From positions 588,431 through 652,430 of the forward strand of contig NZ_SRWZ01000002.1 of NCBI RefSeq assembly GCF_004804355.1: a stretch of 64,000 nucleotides of DNA. Reading direction: 5' to 3'. Numbering within the stretch: the stretch's first letter is position 1; each line of letters begins with the position of its first letter. Shown piece after piece: positions 56,119 through 64,000 of this stretch. The notes below the pieces were generated by a model. It had not been told where the DNA came from. It worked only from the letters and a program-made list of their open reading frames with translations, and did no database searches. Source of the stretch: Cognatitamlana onchidii (GTDB taxonomy: Bacteria; Bacteroidota; Bacteroidia; Flavobacteriales; Flavobacteriaceae). The translations under genes and the position numbers were made by a program.

Positions 56119-58032
56119 TTAATTTATAACAATAAACTCTGTTCGCCTGTTTAACTGGTGCTCTTCTTCAGAACAGGAAACCGATCCATCACAATTATTA
56201 ACTAAATTTTCCTCTCCAAAGCCTTTGCGACTCAGAATACGTTCAGGTTCAACACCTTTTGAAACTAAATAGTTGTAAGTAGCTGTTGCTCTTTCTTGCG
56301 ATAGTAATAAATTGTATTCAGCAGGTCCTCTTGAATCAGAATAAGACTCAATTTTTATATGCATTTCGGGGTGGCTACTCATAAGGTTTAAAATAGAATC
56401 TAATTTATTGATACTTTCAGGTCTAAGCACCGCACTATCAAAGTTAAAGAAAATGTGACTTAATTCGGGCAAAGGATTTCTAATCTTTAGTTGAGCAAGG
56501 TTCATTGGGAAATCTGCCGTAATACTAGATATACTTCTTTCAATTTCTTTAGAGCTAATCACTTTATGGTCGTCAATATAACGATCTTTTTTTACGTGCA
56601 TCTTGTAGTTAGTATCTCTATCAATATCCAATTGATAAGAGCCGTTTTTGCTTGATGTTACCCGAGTAATTTCTTTTCCATCGACGTCAAACAGGGTGAT
56701 TACTGCATCTGGAATGGGGGTGTTTGTAGCGTTATCATATACAGTTCCTTTTATTTTTAATTGAGGAACTCTATCGTAGGCATAAATATCGTCACTACCT
56801 TTTCCACCATCTCGATTAGATGCGAAATATCCAGAAAGTCCATCCTTGCTCATAAAAAAGGAAAAGTCGTCCTTACTTGAATTAACTGGTGTACCAAGAT
56901 TTATAACATTAATTATTTCATTGTTTTTATTAGAAATAGCAGTAAAAATATCAAGCAAACCTAAGCCGGGATGCCCATCGGAAGAAAAGAACAAAGCCCC
57001 TTCATTGTTTATAAAAGGAAATCTTTCGTTCTTTTTAGTATTTATCGTATTACCCAGATTTTGTGGTTTTCCAAAAGTGTTGTTATCGTTAATGGTTACA
57101 GAATATATATCGGAACCTCCCATACCACCTGGCATATCTGAGGCAAAATATAGTTTTGTCTCATCTTCATTTAAGGCAGGGTGTCCTGTTGAGTAATCAT
57201 CGCTATTAAATGGTAACTCCTCAATATTTCTCCATTTATTATTGATAAAAGAAGCTTTATATATTTTGAGTATTGAAATACCTTCATGATTACTCCCAAG
57301 AGTATTTTTAATAAACGATGTGCGAGAAAAGTACATAGTACTTCCGTCTTTTGTTATTGTAACCGGGCCGTCATGAAAAACAGTGTTGATTTCACCCTTT
57401 ATTTTAGACTTATGATTAATACTATCTGTACTACTCTGTGCTACATAAACGTCTAAAAAGGGTTCATTATTCCAACCATATTTATGTTTGATAGTAACTC
57501 CTTCATCTCTTGCTGATGCAAAATAGATGCTTCCGTTATGTTCAAAAGCACCGAAATCACTAAATTTGGAATTAAAGCTTATATCTTTTAAAAAATATTG
57601 CTGCTTTGAGTTGAAAATAGCATCTATAAAATCTGAATCTCTATTAGTATTAAATTGATCTATTTGTCCACCAGCTTCTTTAAAACGCTTCATCCAAACA
57701 CGAGATTCTTTATAATTTTTGGTGCCTCTTAATGCTTGTGCATAACTGTAATAATATGTTATGGGAATGTCTTTCTGTTCTTCAATAACTTTTTTATAAT
57801 ATACTACAGAACTATCAGGGTTTCTCATATAAGCATAGCTATCTGCTAGTTGCCTTATGGCAAAGTCTGTATTATAGCCCTGATCAATTAGGTCATGGTA
57901 AACAGCCGCAGCATCAGCAAAAGCATATTGGTTGAATAAATTATTGGCTTTTTTTTGTATTACACTTTGTGAGTAGGTTAGAGCACCTACAAGCAAAGCT
58001 GTACCAGTTATTATGCAGTTTTTTAATTTCAT
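56119..58032 (-). CDS. OmpA-family protein with TPR, propeller and CarboxypepD-like domains (PorE-like)
   Basis: A 637-residue exported protein (signal peptide ending ALTYSQ). It has an N-terminal TPR-like helical part (about 25-130), a WD40/PD40-like beta-propeller (about 155-410) with FASDMPGGMGGSDIYSV and FSSDGHPGLGLLDIF, a CarboxypepD-type beta-sandwich (about 420-500) and a C-terminal OmpA domain with FFNFDSAVLRPES, YSDSRGPAEYNLLLSQERA and GFGEENLV for peptidoglycan binding. This is the PorE layout seen in T9SS. Last gene of the right-hand operon, paralogue of the protein upstream. It probably links the adhesin complex to the cell wall, which is inference. Confidence 0.88.
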   Translation of the reverse strand: MKLKNCIITGTALLVGALTYSQSVIQKKANNLFNQYAFADAAAVYHDLIDQGYNTDFAIRQLADSYAYMRNPDSSVVYYKKVIEEQKDIPITYYYSYAQALRGTKNYKESRVWMKRFKEAGGQIDQFNTNRDSDFIDAIFNSKQQYFLKDISFNSKFSDFGAFEHNGSIYFASARDEGVTIKHKYGWNNEPFLDVYVAQSSTDSINHKSKIKGEINTVFHDGPVTITKDGSTMYFSRTSFIKNTLGSNHEGISILKIYKASFINNKWRNIEELPFNSDDYSTGHPALNEDETKLYFASDMPGGMGGSDIYSVTINDNNTFGKPQNLGNTINTKKNERFPFINNEGALFFSSDGHPGLGLLDIFTAISNKNNEIINVINLGTPVNSSKDDFSFFMSKDGLSGYFASNRDGGKGSDDIYAYDRVPQLKIKGTVYDNATNTPIPDAVITLFDVDGKEITRVTSSKNGSYQLDIDRDTNYKMHVKKDRYIDDHKVISSKEIERSISSITADFPMNLAQLKIRNPLPELSHIFFNFDSAVLRPESINKLDSILNLMSSHPEMHIKIESYSDSRGPAEYNLLLSQERATATYNYLVSKGVEPERILSRKGFGEENLVNNCDGSVSCSEEEHQLNRRTEFIVIN

Positions 58033-58112
58033 GGGGACTTTGTTTAATTAAAAAATCTTTACCTATCTTAGTTAGTTTGAGATTTAATACCCAAACTTTA
58101 TTTAATGTATGT

Positions 58113-60032
58113 CTATTCCATTTTCACAACGATAAATTGTGTACGTCTATTTAGTTGATGGTCTGCTTCTTCACAATCAGAGCCATCTTCACATCCGTTA
58201 GTTAATCTTCTTTCACCAAATCCTTGATGTTCCGTGATTCGGGCAGGATCGATACCTTTTGAAATCAAATATTCATAAGTAGAATTAGCTCTATCTATTG
58301 AAAGCTTATCGTTGTAAGATAACTTACCTCTTGAATCTGTGTGAGACTCTATTCGTATAACCATTTCGGGGTAATCATTTAACATTAAGCTCACAATTTT
58401 ATCTAATTCTTCTGCGGCATCTTTGCGAATGTTATGCTTGTCAAAGTCAAAATAGATGGTATTTAACTCCGCTAGCTTAATAACATTTGGTACTGGATTT
58501 AACAGTAGATTGGCATTAATTGTAATTAACTCTGTCTGGATATTTTTGGAGGTAAATGTTCTGTAATCATCTATATATTTGTCTTGACTAGCTACAATTT
58601 TGTAGTCCTTATTTCTGTCAATATTTATTTGATAGTATCCATTTTCATCAGTTTCCATATAAGCTATTTGATTACCTTGATCATCAAATAATGTAATCTT
58701 AGCGTTCGCTACAGGATTAGTATTTATGGCATCTGTTACAACCCCTTCTACATGAAGTACCGGTTCTCTATGAAAAGCATAAATATCATCGCTACCACGT
58801 CCTCCTTTTCTGTTTGAAGCAAAGTATCCAGTAATACCATTTGGATTCATGGTAAAGGCAAAATCATCTTTATTTGAATTTACAGGCACGCCTAAGTTAA
58901 TCACGTCAACAATTTCATCGTCACTTTCTCCTTTTATGGTCGCAAAAATATCAAGTAGTCCTAAACCAGTGTGGCCATCGGATGAGAAGAAAAGCACCCC
59001 TTCGTTATTTATAAAAGGGAAACCCTCTGCACTTTCTGTGTTTATAGTATTACCAATATTATGCATATTAGTAAGCGAACCGTCAGGTTCAATATCAACA
59101 ACCCAAATGTCTGAACCTCCAAAACCTCCAGGTCTATCTGAGGCAAAATAAAGTTTGGTATCATCCACGTTTAAAGAAGCATGCTGGGTAGAAAAGTCAT
59201 CACCATTTATTGGTAAATCTTCAATATTAGTCCACTCACCATCAACCAATGTGGCTCTATAAATTTTCATATTGGTTAAACCCTTACTGTCTTTCGCTTC
59301 GAAACCTTCCGTAAAGTTATTCCTGGAAAAATACATAGTTTGACCATCTTTGGTTATCGTAGCTGGCCCATCGTGATAAATAGAGTTAACATCTCCTGAG
59401 ACTTTAGCAGAATGATCAACATTTTTTTTGGTGCCAGCTTCTGCCATGTATAAATCTAAAAAGGGTTGTTCATTCCAGCCATATACGCGCTTTATACCAA
59501 CGCCTTCATCTCTTGCCGATGCAAAGTAAACATAGCCGTTATGCTCAAAAGCTCCAAAATCGCTATACTTTGAGTTAAACCTAACTTTATCTAAAAAATA
59601 TTGTTGCTTAGCTCCAAAAACACTGGTAATAAAATTGACGTCTTTTGAAAAATCATTGGCATTTACTACGCCACCAGAATCTTTGTATCGCTGCAGCCAA
59701 ACTTGAGATTCTTTATATTTTTTCATCCCGCGGAGAGATTGTGCATACTTATAGTAATACTCAACAGGAACGTTTTCCTGCTTTACAACACTTTTGTAAT
59801 ATCTCGATGCGTTTTTAGGATCTCTTAAAAAAGCATAACAATCTGCTAATTTCCTTGTAGCATAGTCCTTATTGTAATTTTTTTGAATTAAATCTTTGTA
59901 AACTTCGGCAGCCTTTACAAATGAAAATTTGTTAAAAAGGGTGTCAGCACGATTCTGCTTTCCTTGTTGAGCAAATGCCGAAAAACTAAGTACCAATAAT
60001 AGGGTAAATAATATGTAATTTTTATTCTTCAT
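58113..60032 (-). CDS. OmpA-family protein, PorE-like paralogue
   Basis: A 639-residue exported protein (signal peptide ending SAFAQ) with the same four-part layout as the gene downstream: TPR-like, beta-propeller with FASDRPGGFGGSDIWVV, a beta-sandwich starting LHVEGVVTDAINTNPVANAK, and an OmpA domain with YFDFDKHNIRKDAAEELD, SHTDSRGKLSYNDKLS and the C-terminal GFGERRLTNGC. It is 80 bp upstream of its paralogue and 13 bp downstream of a PorP/SprF gene. The two probably arose by gene duplication and may serve as alternates or as a pair. Confidence 0.9.
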   Translation of the reverse strand: MKNKNYILFTLLLVLSFSAFAQQGKQNRADTLFNKFSFVKAAEVYKDLIQKNYNKDYATRKLADCYAFLRDPKNASRYYKSVVKQENVPVEYYYKYAQSLRGMKKYKESQVWLQRYKDSGGVVNANDFSKDVNFITSVFGAKQQYFLDKVRFNSKYSDFGAFEHNGYVYFASARDEGVGIKRVYGWNEQPFLDLYMAEAGTKKNVDHSAKVSGDVNSIYHDGPATITKDGQTMYFSRNNFTEGFEAKDSKGLTNMKIYRATLVDGEWTNIEDLPINGDDFSTQHASLNVDDTKLYFASDRPGGFGGSDIWVVDIEPDGSLTNMHNIGNTINTESAEGFPFINNEGVLFFSSDGHTGLGLLDIFATIKGESDDEIVDVINLGVPVNSNKDDFAFTMNPNGITGYFASNRKGGRGSDDIYAFHREPVLHVEGVVTDAINTNPVANAKITLFDDQGNQIAYMETDENGYYQINIDRNKDYKIVASQDKYIDDYRTFTSKNIQTELITINANLLLNPVPNVIKLAELNTIYFDFDKHNIRKDAAEELDKIVSLMLNDYPEMVIRIESHTDSRGKLSYNDKLSIDRANSTYEYLISKGIDPARITEHQGFGERRLTNGCEDGSDCEEADHQLNRRTQFIVVKME

Positions 60033-60045
60033 GGAAAATGCTGTA

Positions 60046-60972
60046 TTAGAAATATCTTGGAGATTTTAATTTAGAGTTTAAGAACTTAAATTCATACATC
60101 AATAAGATTTCATGTGTACCGGTGGTATAACTTGCTATATCTGAAATTGGCTTTTCGTAAGCATAACCAATTCGTAATTGCCTAGATATTTGAAAGTCTA
60201 CAATTCCACCAATTGCGCCTGTTTCTTCATTTATTCTATAGGAACCTCCAAACCAAAACTTCTCATTAAACAAGAAATTAGCTGTTAAATCGTAAGATAA
60301 AGGTGCACCATTTGTCGCTTTAATTAAAAAGGCTGGTTTGAATTTAAAACTATTGCTTAAATCAACTACCACACCACCGGTAAAATAATAACTCACTCGT
60401 TCGAGTGCTTCAAAGCCTTCTTCTTGGTTTAAGTCTGTATTCAGTATTCTTGGAGCCGATAGCCCTAAGTATAATCTATTTGTACTCCAATAAACTCCGG
60501 CTCCTATATTTGGAGACCATCTATCTTGTGTACCATAAATTAATGGATCATTTATATTTGCGCCATCGAATCTAAAATCTGAATCAAAACTGAACTGAGT
60601 AAACCCTCCTTTAACCCCGAAAGCTAATTTGCCATCTTGCCCTGTTGGAATAGAGTACGAGAAATCCCCATATAAGTATGTGAAATTTTGGGGCCCCAAG
60701 TCATCTTGGATAAATGATATTCCTAAACCAACTCTATCATTTCTTAATGGTGAGTGGGCAGATAGTGTTTGGGTGATTGGACCACCTTTAAAACCAACCC
60801 ACTGGCTTCTGTGTAATCCAACAATGCTTAATGCTTCTCTGCTACCAGCATAAGCTGGGTTAATTGAGATTGTGTTGTACATGTACTGTGTAAATTGTGG
60901 TAATTGCTGGGCAATTCCAACCGTACAGCTTAACAACGCAATAGCGATTATATGATGTTTTAAAAGTTTCAT
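60046..60972 (-). CDS. PorP/SprF-family type IX secretion membrane protein
   Basis: A 308-residue outer-membrane protein with a signal peptide ending CTVGIAQ, then the classical PorP opening QLPQFTQYMYNTISINPAYAG and SQWVGFKGGP, a barrel-like middle and a C-terminal EILLMYEFKF. It is a different lineage from the two left-hand SprF-like proteins, which open with ELNLPVFTQYLADN. It starts 11 bp after the adhesin stop, so the adhesin, PorP and the two OmpA proteins form one transcript. Confidence 0.92.
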   Translation of the reverse strand: MKLLKHHIIAIALLSCTVGIAQQLPQFTQYMYNTISINPAYAGSREALSIVGLHRSQWVGFKGGPITQTLSAHSPLRNDRVGLGISFIQDDLGPQNFTYLYGDFSYSIPTGQDGKLAFGVKGGFTQFSFDSDFRFDGANINDPLIYGTQDRWSPNIGAGVYWSTNRLYLGLSAPRILNTDLNQEEGFEALERVSYYFTGGVVVDLSNSFKFKPAFLIKATNGAPLSYDLTANFLFNEKFWFGGSYRINEETGAIGGIVDFQISRQLRIGYAYEKPISDIASYTTGTHEILLMYEFKFLNSKLKSPRYF

Positions 60973-60983
60973 AGGTTAAGGTT

Positions 60984-63900
60984 TTATTTGGTTCCTAAGT
61001 ATACTGGGCCAGTCAAAGGACTCAAACCACTGTTCTTTAAATTGATTATAAAATAGTATGTACCATTTGGTAATTTCCCGGCGGTTCCTATGGACGAATT
61101 CGGGGCAGATCCATCCCAATCACCTTTAGCGCCAGAGGTTTCTATACTACCTAAGGTGTAATTGTTAGACTCATATACTAAGGCTCCCCATCTATTAAAG
61201 ACTTTAACCTCGGCAACGAATCCACATAAATCGATTCCTGCAATGTCAAAGGTGTCGTTATATCCATCACCATTTGGAGTAATAGCTTTTGAGATGACAA
61301 TATCGTTTTCACCACATGGAAGCACGATACAGTCTGCATGAATATTCATAATGACTTCTGTTACACTAATGCAACCCATATCTGTTGTAGTATATCTGAA
61401 CTTATAGTCAATACCGCCATCTCCAGGTAGGAAATCTTCACTAAGGCTTAATTCCGTCGGATCAAAAATACTTCCGTTTAATGGAGCATCAGGATTCCCT
61501 TCAACCATCTCCCAAGTCCCATCAGTATTTAGTGAATTTGGTAAATAATTATTAAGATTAACAACGCCTTCTTCAAAACATCTATCTTCTGCAATAACTT
61601 CAGAAAATATTTCATCCAATGTCACATTTATAGTTTGCGTATAAACGGCTTCATTATTACAGGCATCTTTAACCGTCCAAGTTCTGATAATTTGATAGTC
61701 TTGTAGTACATCAGGATCAAAGGAATTATCTTCATTATATTCCTCAATAACATTTGTAGAGCAGTTATCAGCGAAATCTAATTGTGGAATCTCTGGAATA
61801 TCTGTACAACTGGCGTTTACCATAGAGTCAAAAGTACTGGTAGGTACAGGAGCTGCAGTGTCTTGGACCTTTATATTTTGTGTATGGGATGTAGTTAAAC
61901 CACACTCGTCAGTAGCAACCCATTTACGAGCAATATTATAATTGGACGGACAATCACCCTGAGTGATGATATCTTCAACCGTCACTATGGCGTTTCCGCA
62001 ATTATCAATGGCAGTCATATTTGCAGCGGTAGGCACAGCATCACATTCTACCGTTATATCCATTGGAAGCTCTTCTACAAATTCTGGAGGCGTTGTATCT
62101 TGTACGGTGATTAATTGCGTAAAGGTTGTGGCATTATTACAATCATCAACAGCTGTCCATGTTCTTGTTATAAAATAGCTGCTTACACACTCTCCATTCG
62201 TTCTAGAATCATTGATCGTAACTGTAGCGTTGCCACAACTGTCGGTTGCAGTAAGTGTTTCTGCAACAGGAATAGCATCGCATTCCACTGTAATATTGGC
62301 CTCTGGTAATGGCTCAACAAAACTAGGTGGTGTTGAATCTTGAACTGTAATAACTTGTATATGTGTTGTTGTTAACCCGCAATCATCAGTTGCCGTGTAA
62401 GTTCGTGTTATTACATAATTAAAATCGCAATTACCATCTGTTCTAACATCTTCAACTGTAACGATCGCTATTCCACAATTATCTGATGCTGTAAGTGTTT
62501 CTTGCTCAGGAACATTCCCGCATTCTACAGTCATATTGCCAGGTAAGGTTGTTTGATCGAAAGTAGGAGCAGTCGTGTCAGAAGTTGAAATAGTTTGGTC
62601 TGCGCTTACTGAATTTCCACAAGCATCTGTTGCAGTCCATGTACGAATAATTGTAAATGTTCCAGAACATTGACCATCAGTACGAACATCATTAAACGTT
62701 ACTTGAGGGTTAGTATCGCAGTTATCCGTTGCAGTTGCAACTCCAAACTCAATGGGAGTTAAGTCATCACTACATTCAGCGGTGGCGTTTGATGGCAATG
62801 TAAGCTCCGGAGGAGTTGTATCCTTTATAGTATAAGTATAAGCCCAAGAATCAGAGTTTCCAGCACAGTCTGTATAGGTATAGCTGTAAGTTCTAGTCCT
62901 CTCACAGGTTAAAGGATCTGAAGTTTCTGTAATCACTGCAGCAGAAGGCGTTAAAGTATTTCCACAGGCATCAGTTACCGTAGGTAGTGTAAACGTTTCA
63001 GTAGCATCTGCAATACATTCTACTGTACTAGTACCATCGGTATCCGCAATAGTGAATGCAGGTGTGTCAATAGTATATGTGTAAGCCCAAGAATCAGAGT
63101 TTCCAGCACAGTCTGTATAGGTATAGGTGTAAGTTCTTGTGCCTTCACAAGTTAAAGGGTTTGGATTCTCAGTAATCACTGCAGCAGCAGGTGTTAAAGT
63201 ATTTCCACAGGCATCAGTTACCGTAGGTAGTGTAAATGTTTCAGTCGCATCCGCAATACATTCTACCGCACTAGCACCATCGGCATCCGCAATAGTGAAT
63301 GTTGGGGTATCAATGGTATAAGTATATGTCCAATCATCTGAATTACCTGCACAATCAGTATAGGTATATGTGTAAGCTCTAGTTCCTTCACAGGTTAACG
63401 GATTTGGTGTTTCAGTAATGGTAGGCGCAGAAGGCACTAAATTCGTCCCATTAGAGTCAGTTACTACAGGAGGTGTAGGAGCTACAGCATCCGCAATACA
63501 ATTAACAGTACTAGTTTCGTCATCAGGCGTGGTAAAAGGAGCTAATTGTAAAGTATAGGTATAAGTCCAATCGGCATTGTTCCCAGCACAATCTTCATAA
63601 TTGAAAGTGTATACAACGGTTCCTTGACAAGCAGGATTAGATGATACAGTTGGTCCAGTAGGCACAATAGTATTTCCACAATTGTCATTTACTGCAGGAG
63701 GCGTTGGTTCAATAGCATCTGCTAGATTATCAACAATTTGAGTACCAGCTACAGGTAAAGTAAATGGTAACAAATCAATAGTATATGTATAAGCCCAAGA
63801 ATCAGAGTTTCCAGTACAGTCTGTATAGGTATAGGTGTAAGTTCTTGTACCTTCACAAGTTAAAGGGTTTGGATTCTCAGTAATCACTGCAGCAGAAGGC

Positions 63901-64000
63901 GTTAAAGTATTTCCACAGGCATCAGTTACCGTAGGTAGTGTAAACGTTTCAGTAGCATCTGCAATACATTCTACTGTACTAGTACCATCGGTATCCGCAA
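60984..64000 (-). CDS. Repeat-rich HYR-type adhesin with T9SS sorting domain (5' partial)
   Basis: The frame stays open to the window edge, so the N-terminus is beyond 64000; 1005 residues are visible. The N-terminal-most visible part holds about five repeats of 76-81 residues with TCEGTRTYTYTYTDC, NSDSWAYTYTID and TLPTVTDACGNTLTP. Then come about five HYR-like domains of about 80 residues with TTPPxF, VECDxxP, xTATDxCGN and RTWTA. A gliding-type C-terminal sorting domain with ITPNGDGYNDTFDI and NRWGALVYES ends in VYLGTK. Such proteins are T9SS cargo and attach to the surface. Paired cysteines in each repeat probably form disulfides. The next gene is its PorP/SprF-type partner. Confidence 0.92.
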   Translation of the reverse strand, partial: ADTDGTSTVECIADATETFTLPTVTDACGNTLTPSAAVITENPNPLTCEGTRTYTYTYTDCTGNSDSWAYTYTIDLLPFTLPVAGTQIVDNLADAIEPTPPAVNDNCGNTIVPTGPTVSSNPACQGTVVYTFNYEDCAGNNADWTYTYTLQLAPFTTPDDETSTVNCIADAVAPTPPVVTDSNGTNLVPSAPTITETPNPLTCEGTRAYTYTYTDCAGNSDDWTYTYTIDTPTFTIADADGASAVECIADATETFTLPTVTDACGNTLTPAAAVITENPNPLTCEGTRTYTYTYTDCAGNSDSWAYTYTIDTPAFTIADTDGTSTVECIADATETFTLPTVTDACGNTLTPSAAVITETSDPLTCERTRTYSYTYTDCAGNSDSWAYTYTIKDTTPPELTLPSNATAECSDDLTPIEFGVATATDNCDTNPQVTFNDVRTDGQCSGTFTIIRTWTATDACGNSVSADQTISTSDTTAPTFDQTTLPGNMTVECGNVPEQETLTASDNCGIAIVTVEDVRTDGNCDFNYVITRTYTATDDCGLTTTHIQVITVQDSTPPSFVEPLPEANITVECDAIPVAETLTATDSCGNATVTINDSRTNGECVSSYFITRTWTAVDDCNNATTFTQLITVQDTTPPEFVEELPMDITVECDAVPTAANMTAIDNCGNAIVTVEDIITQGDCPSNYNIARKWVATDECGLTTSHTQNIKVQDTAAPVPTSTFDSMVNASCTDIPEIPQLDFADNCSTNVIEEYNEDNSFDPDVLQDYQIIRTWTVKDACNNEAVYTQTINVTLDEIFSEVIAEDRCFEEGVVNLNNYLPNSLNTDGTWEMVEGNPDAPLNGSIFDPTELSLSEDFLPGDGGIDYKFRYTTTDMGCISVTEVIMNIHADCIVLPCGENDIVISKAITPNGDGYNDTFDIAGIDLCGFVAEVKVFNRWGALVYESNNYTLGSIETSGAKGDWDGSAPNSSIGTAGKLPNGTYYFIINLKNSGLSPLTGPVYLGTK
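62842..64000. repeat. Tandem 228-243-bp repeats within the HYR adhesin gene
   Basis: The marker gcccaag/gtccaat occurs at 62842, 63085, 63328, 63565 and 63793, giving spacings of 243, 243, 237 and 228 bp, all multiples of three. The repeats encode the 76-81-residue units of the adhesin. Bases 62929-63049 and 63880-64000 are identical over 121 bp, 951 bp apart. Confidence 0.85.

Noticed and set aside
1..64000. Mobile elements, CRISPR arrays, tRNA genes
   Set aside because: I looked for transposase or integrase-like proteins, evenly spaced short repeats and tRNA-like sequences and saw none. The repeats present are protein-coding adhesin repeats.

Overview
The window comes from an AT-rich Bacteroidota chromosome, almost certainly family Flavobacteriaceae. 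The evidence is the type IX secretion (T9SS) cargo with gliding-type C-terminal sorting domains, PorP/SprF-family outer-membrane proteins, PorQ next to cmk, promoter elements of the Bacteroidota type (TTTG, about 19-21 nt, TAnnTTTG) and start codons preceded by A-rich leaders without a Shine-Dalgarno sequence. I see no tRNA, rRNA, CRISPR array, insertion sequence or phage gene.

Left end (1-13256, + strand): two head-to-tail copies of one module, a giant SprB-repeat surface adhesin followed by a SprF/PorP-like partner. The first adhesin is cut by the window edge. The second is complete at 2719 residues, with about 22 SprB-like repeats. The last eight repeats plus sorting domain of the two adhesins align one to one, and the two partners are close paralogues, so the module was duplicated in tandem.

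Middle (13.3-55.9 kb): core and conserved genes in short operons on both strands. They include a DsbD-type disulfide reductase with a class V aminotransferase, a glutaminyl cyclase, the small SRP RNA, an SDR oxidoreductase, a thioredoxin-fold lipoprotein without its cysteines, an ABC-F ATPase with one degenerate ATP site, pheT, a single-chain 2-oxoacid dehydrogenase E1, a beta-barrel protein with a dead M1-peptidase domain, uvrA with a LOG-family gene, a conserved gene interrupted by an in-frame TAA, gamma-glutamyltransferase with an ACP phosphodiesterase, glmM, a lipid A acyltransferase opposite a rhomboid protease, lon, porQ-cmk, a BON/LysM protein, rpsA, a five-gene pyrR-pyrB-...-rnz operon, pdxH and a CAP-domain lipoprotein.

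Right end (56.1-64.0 kb, - strand): a second T9SS cargo locus. Transcription runs from a repeat-rich HYR-type adhesin (5' end beyond the window) to a PorP/SprF protein and then two paralogous OmpA-family proteins with a TPR / beta-propeller / CarboxypepD-like / OmpA layout, ending at a strong hairpin terminator.

The adhesins are probably carried across the outer membrane by T9SS, for which PorQ is a component, and PorP/SprF-type partners probably help their export or anchoring. The OmpA-like proteins could tie the right-hand complex to peptidoglycan. The genes most worth a second look are the duplicated adhesin modules, the interrupted gene at 36718-37242, the asymmetric ABC-F protein, the dead-peptidase/barrel fusion and the near-identical repeats in the right-hand adhesin.
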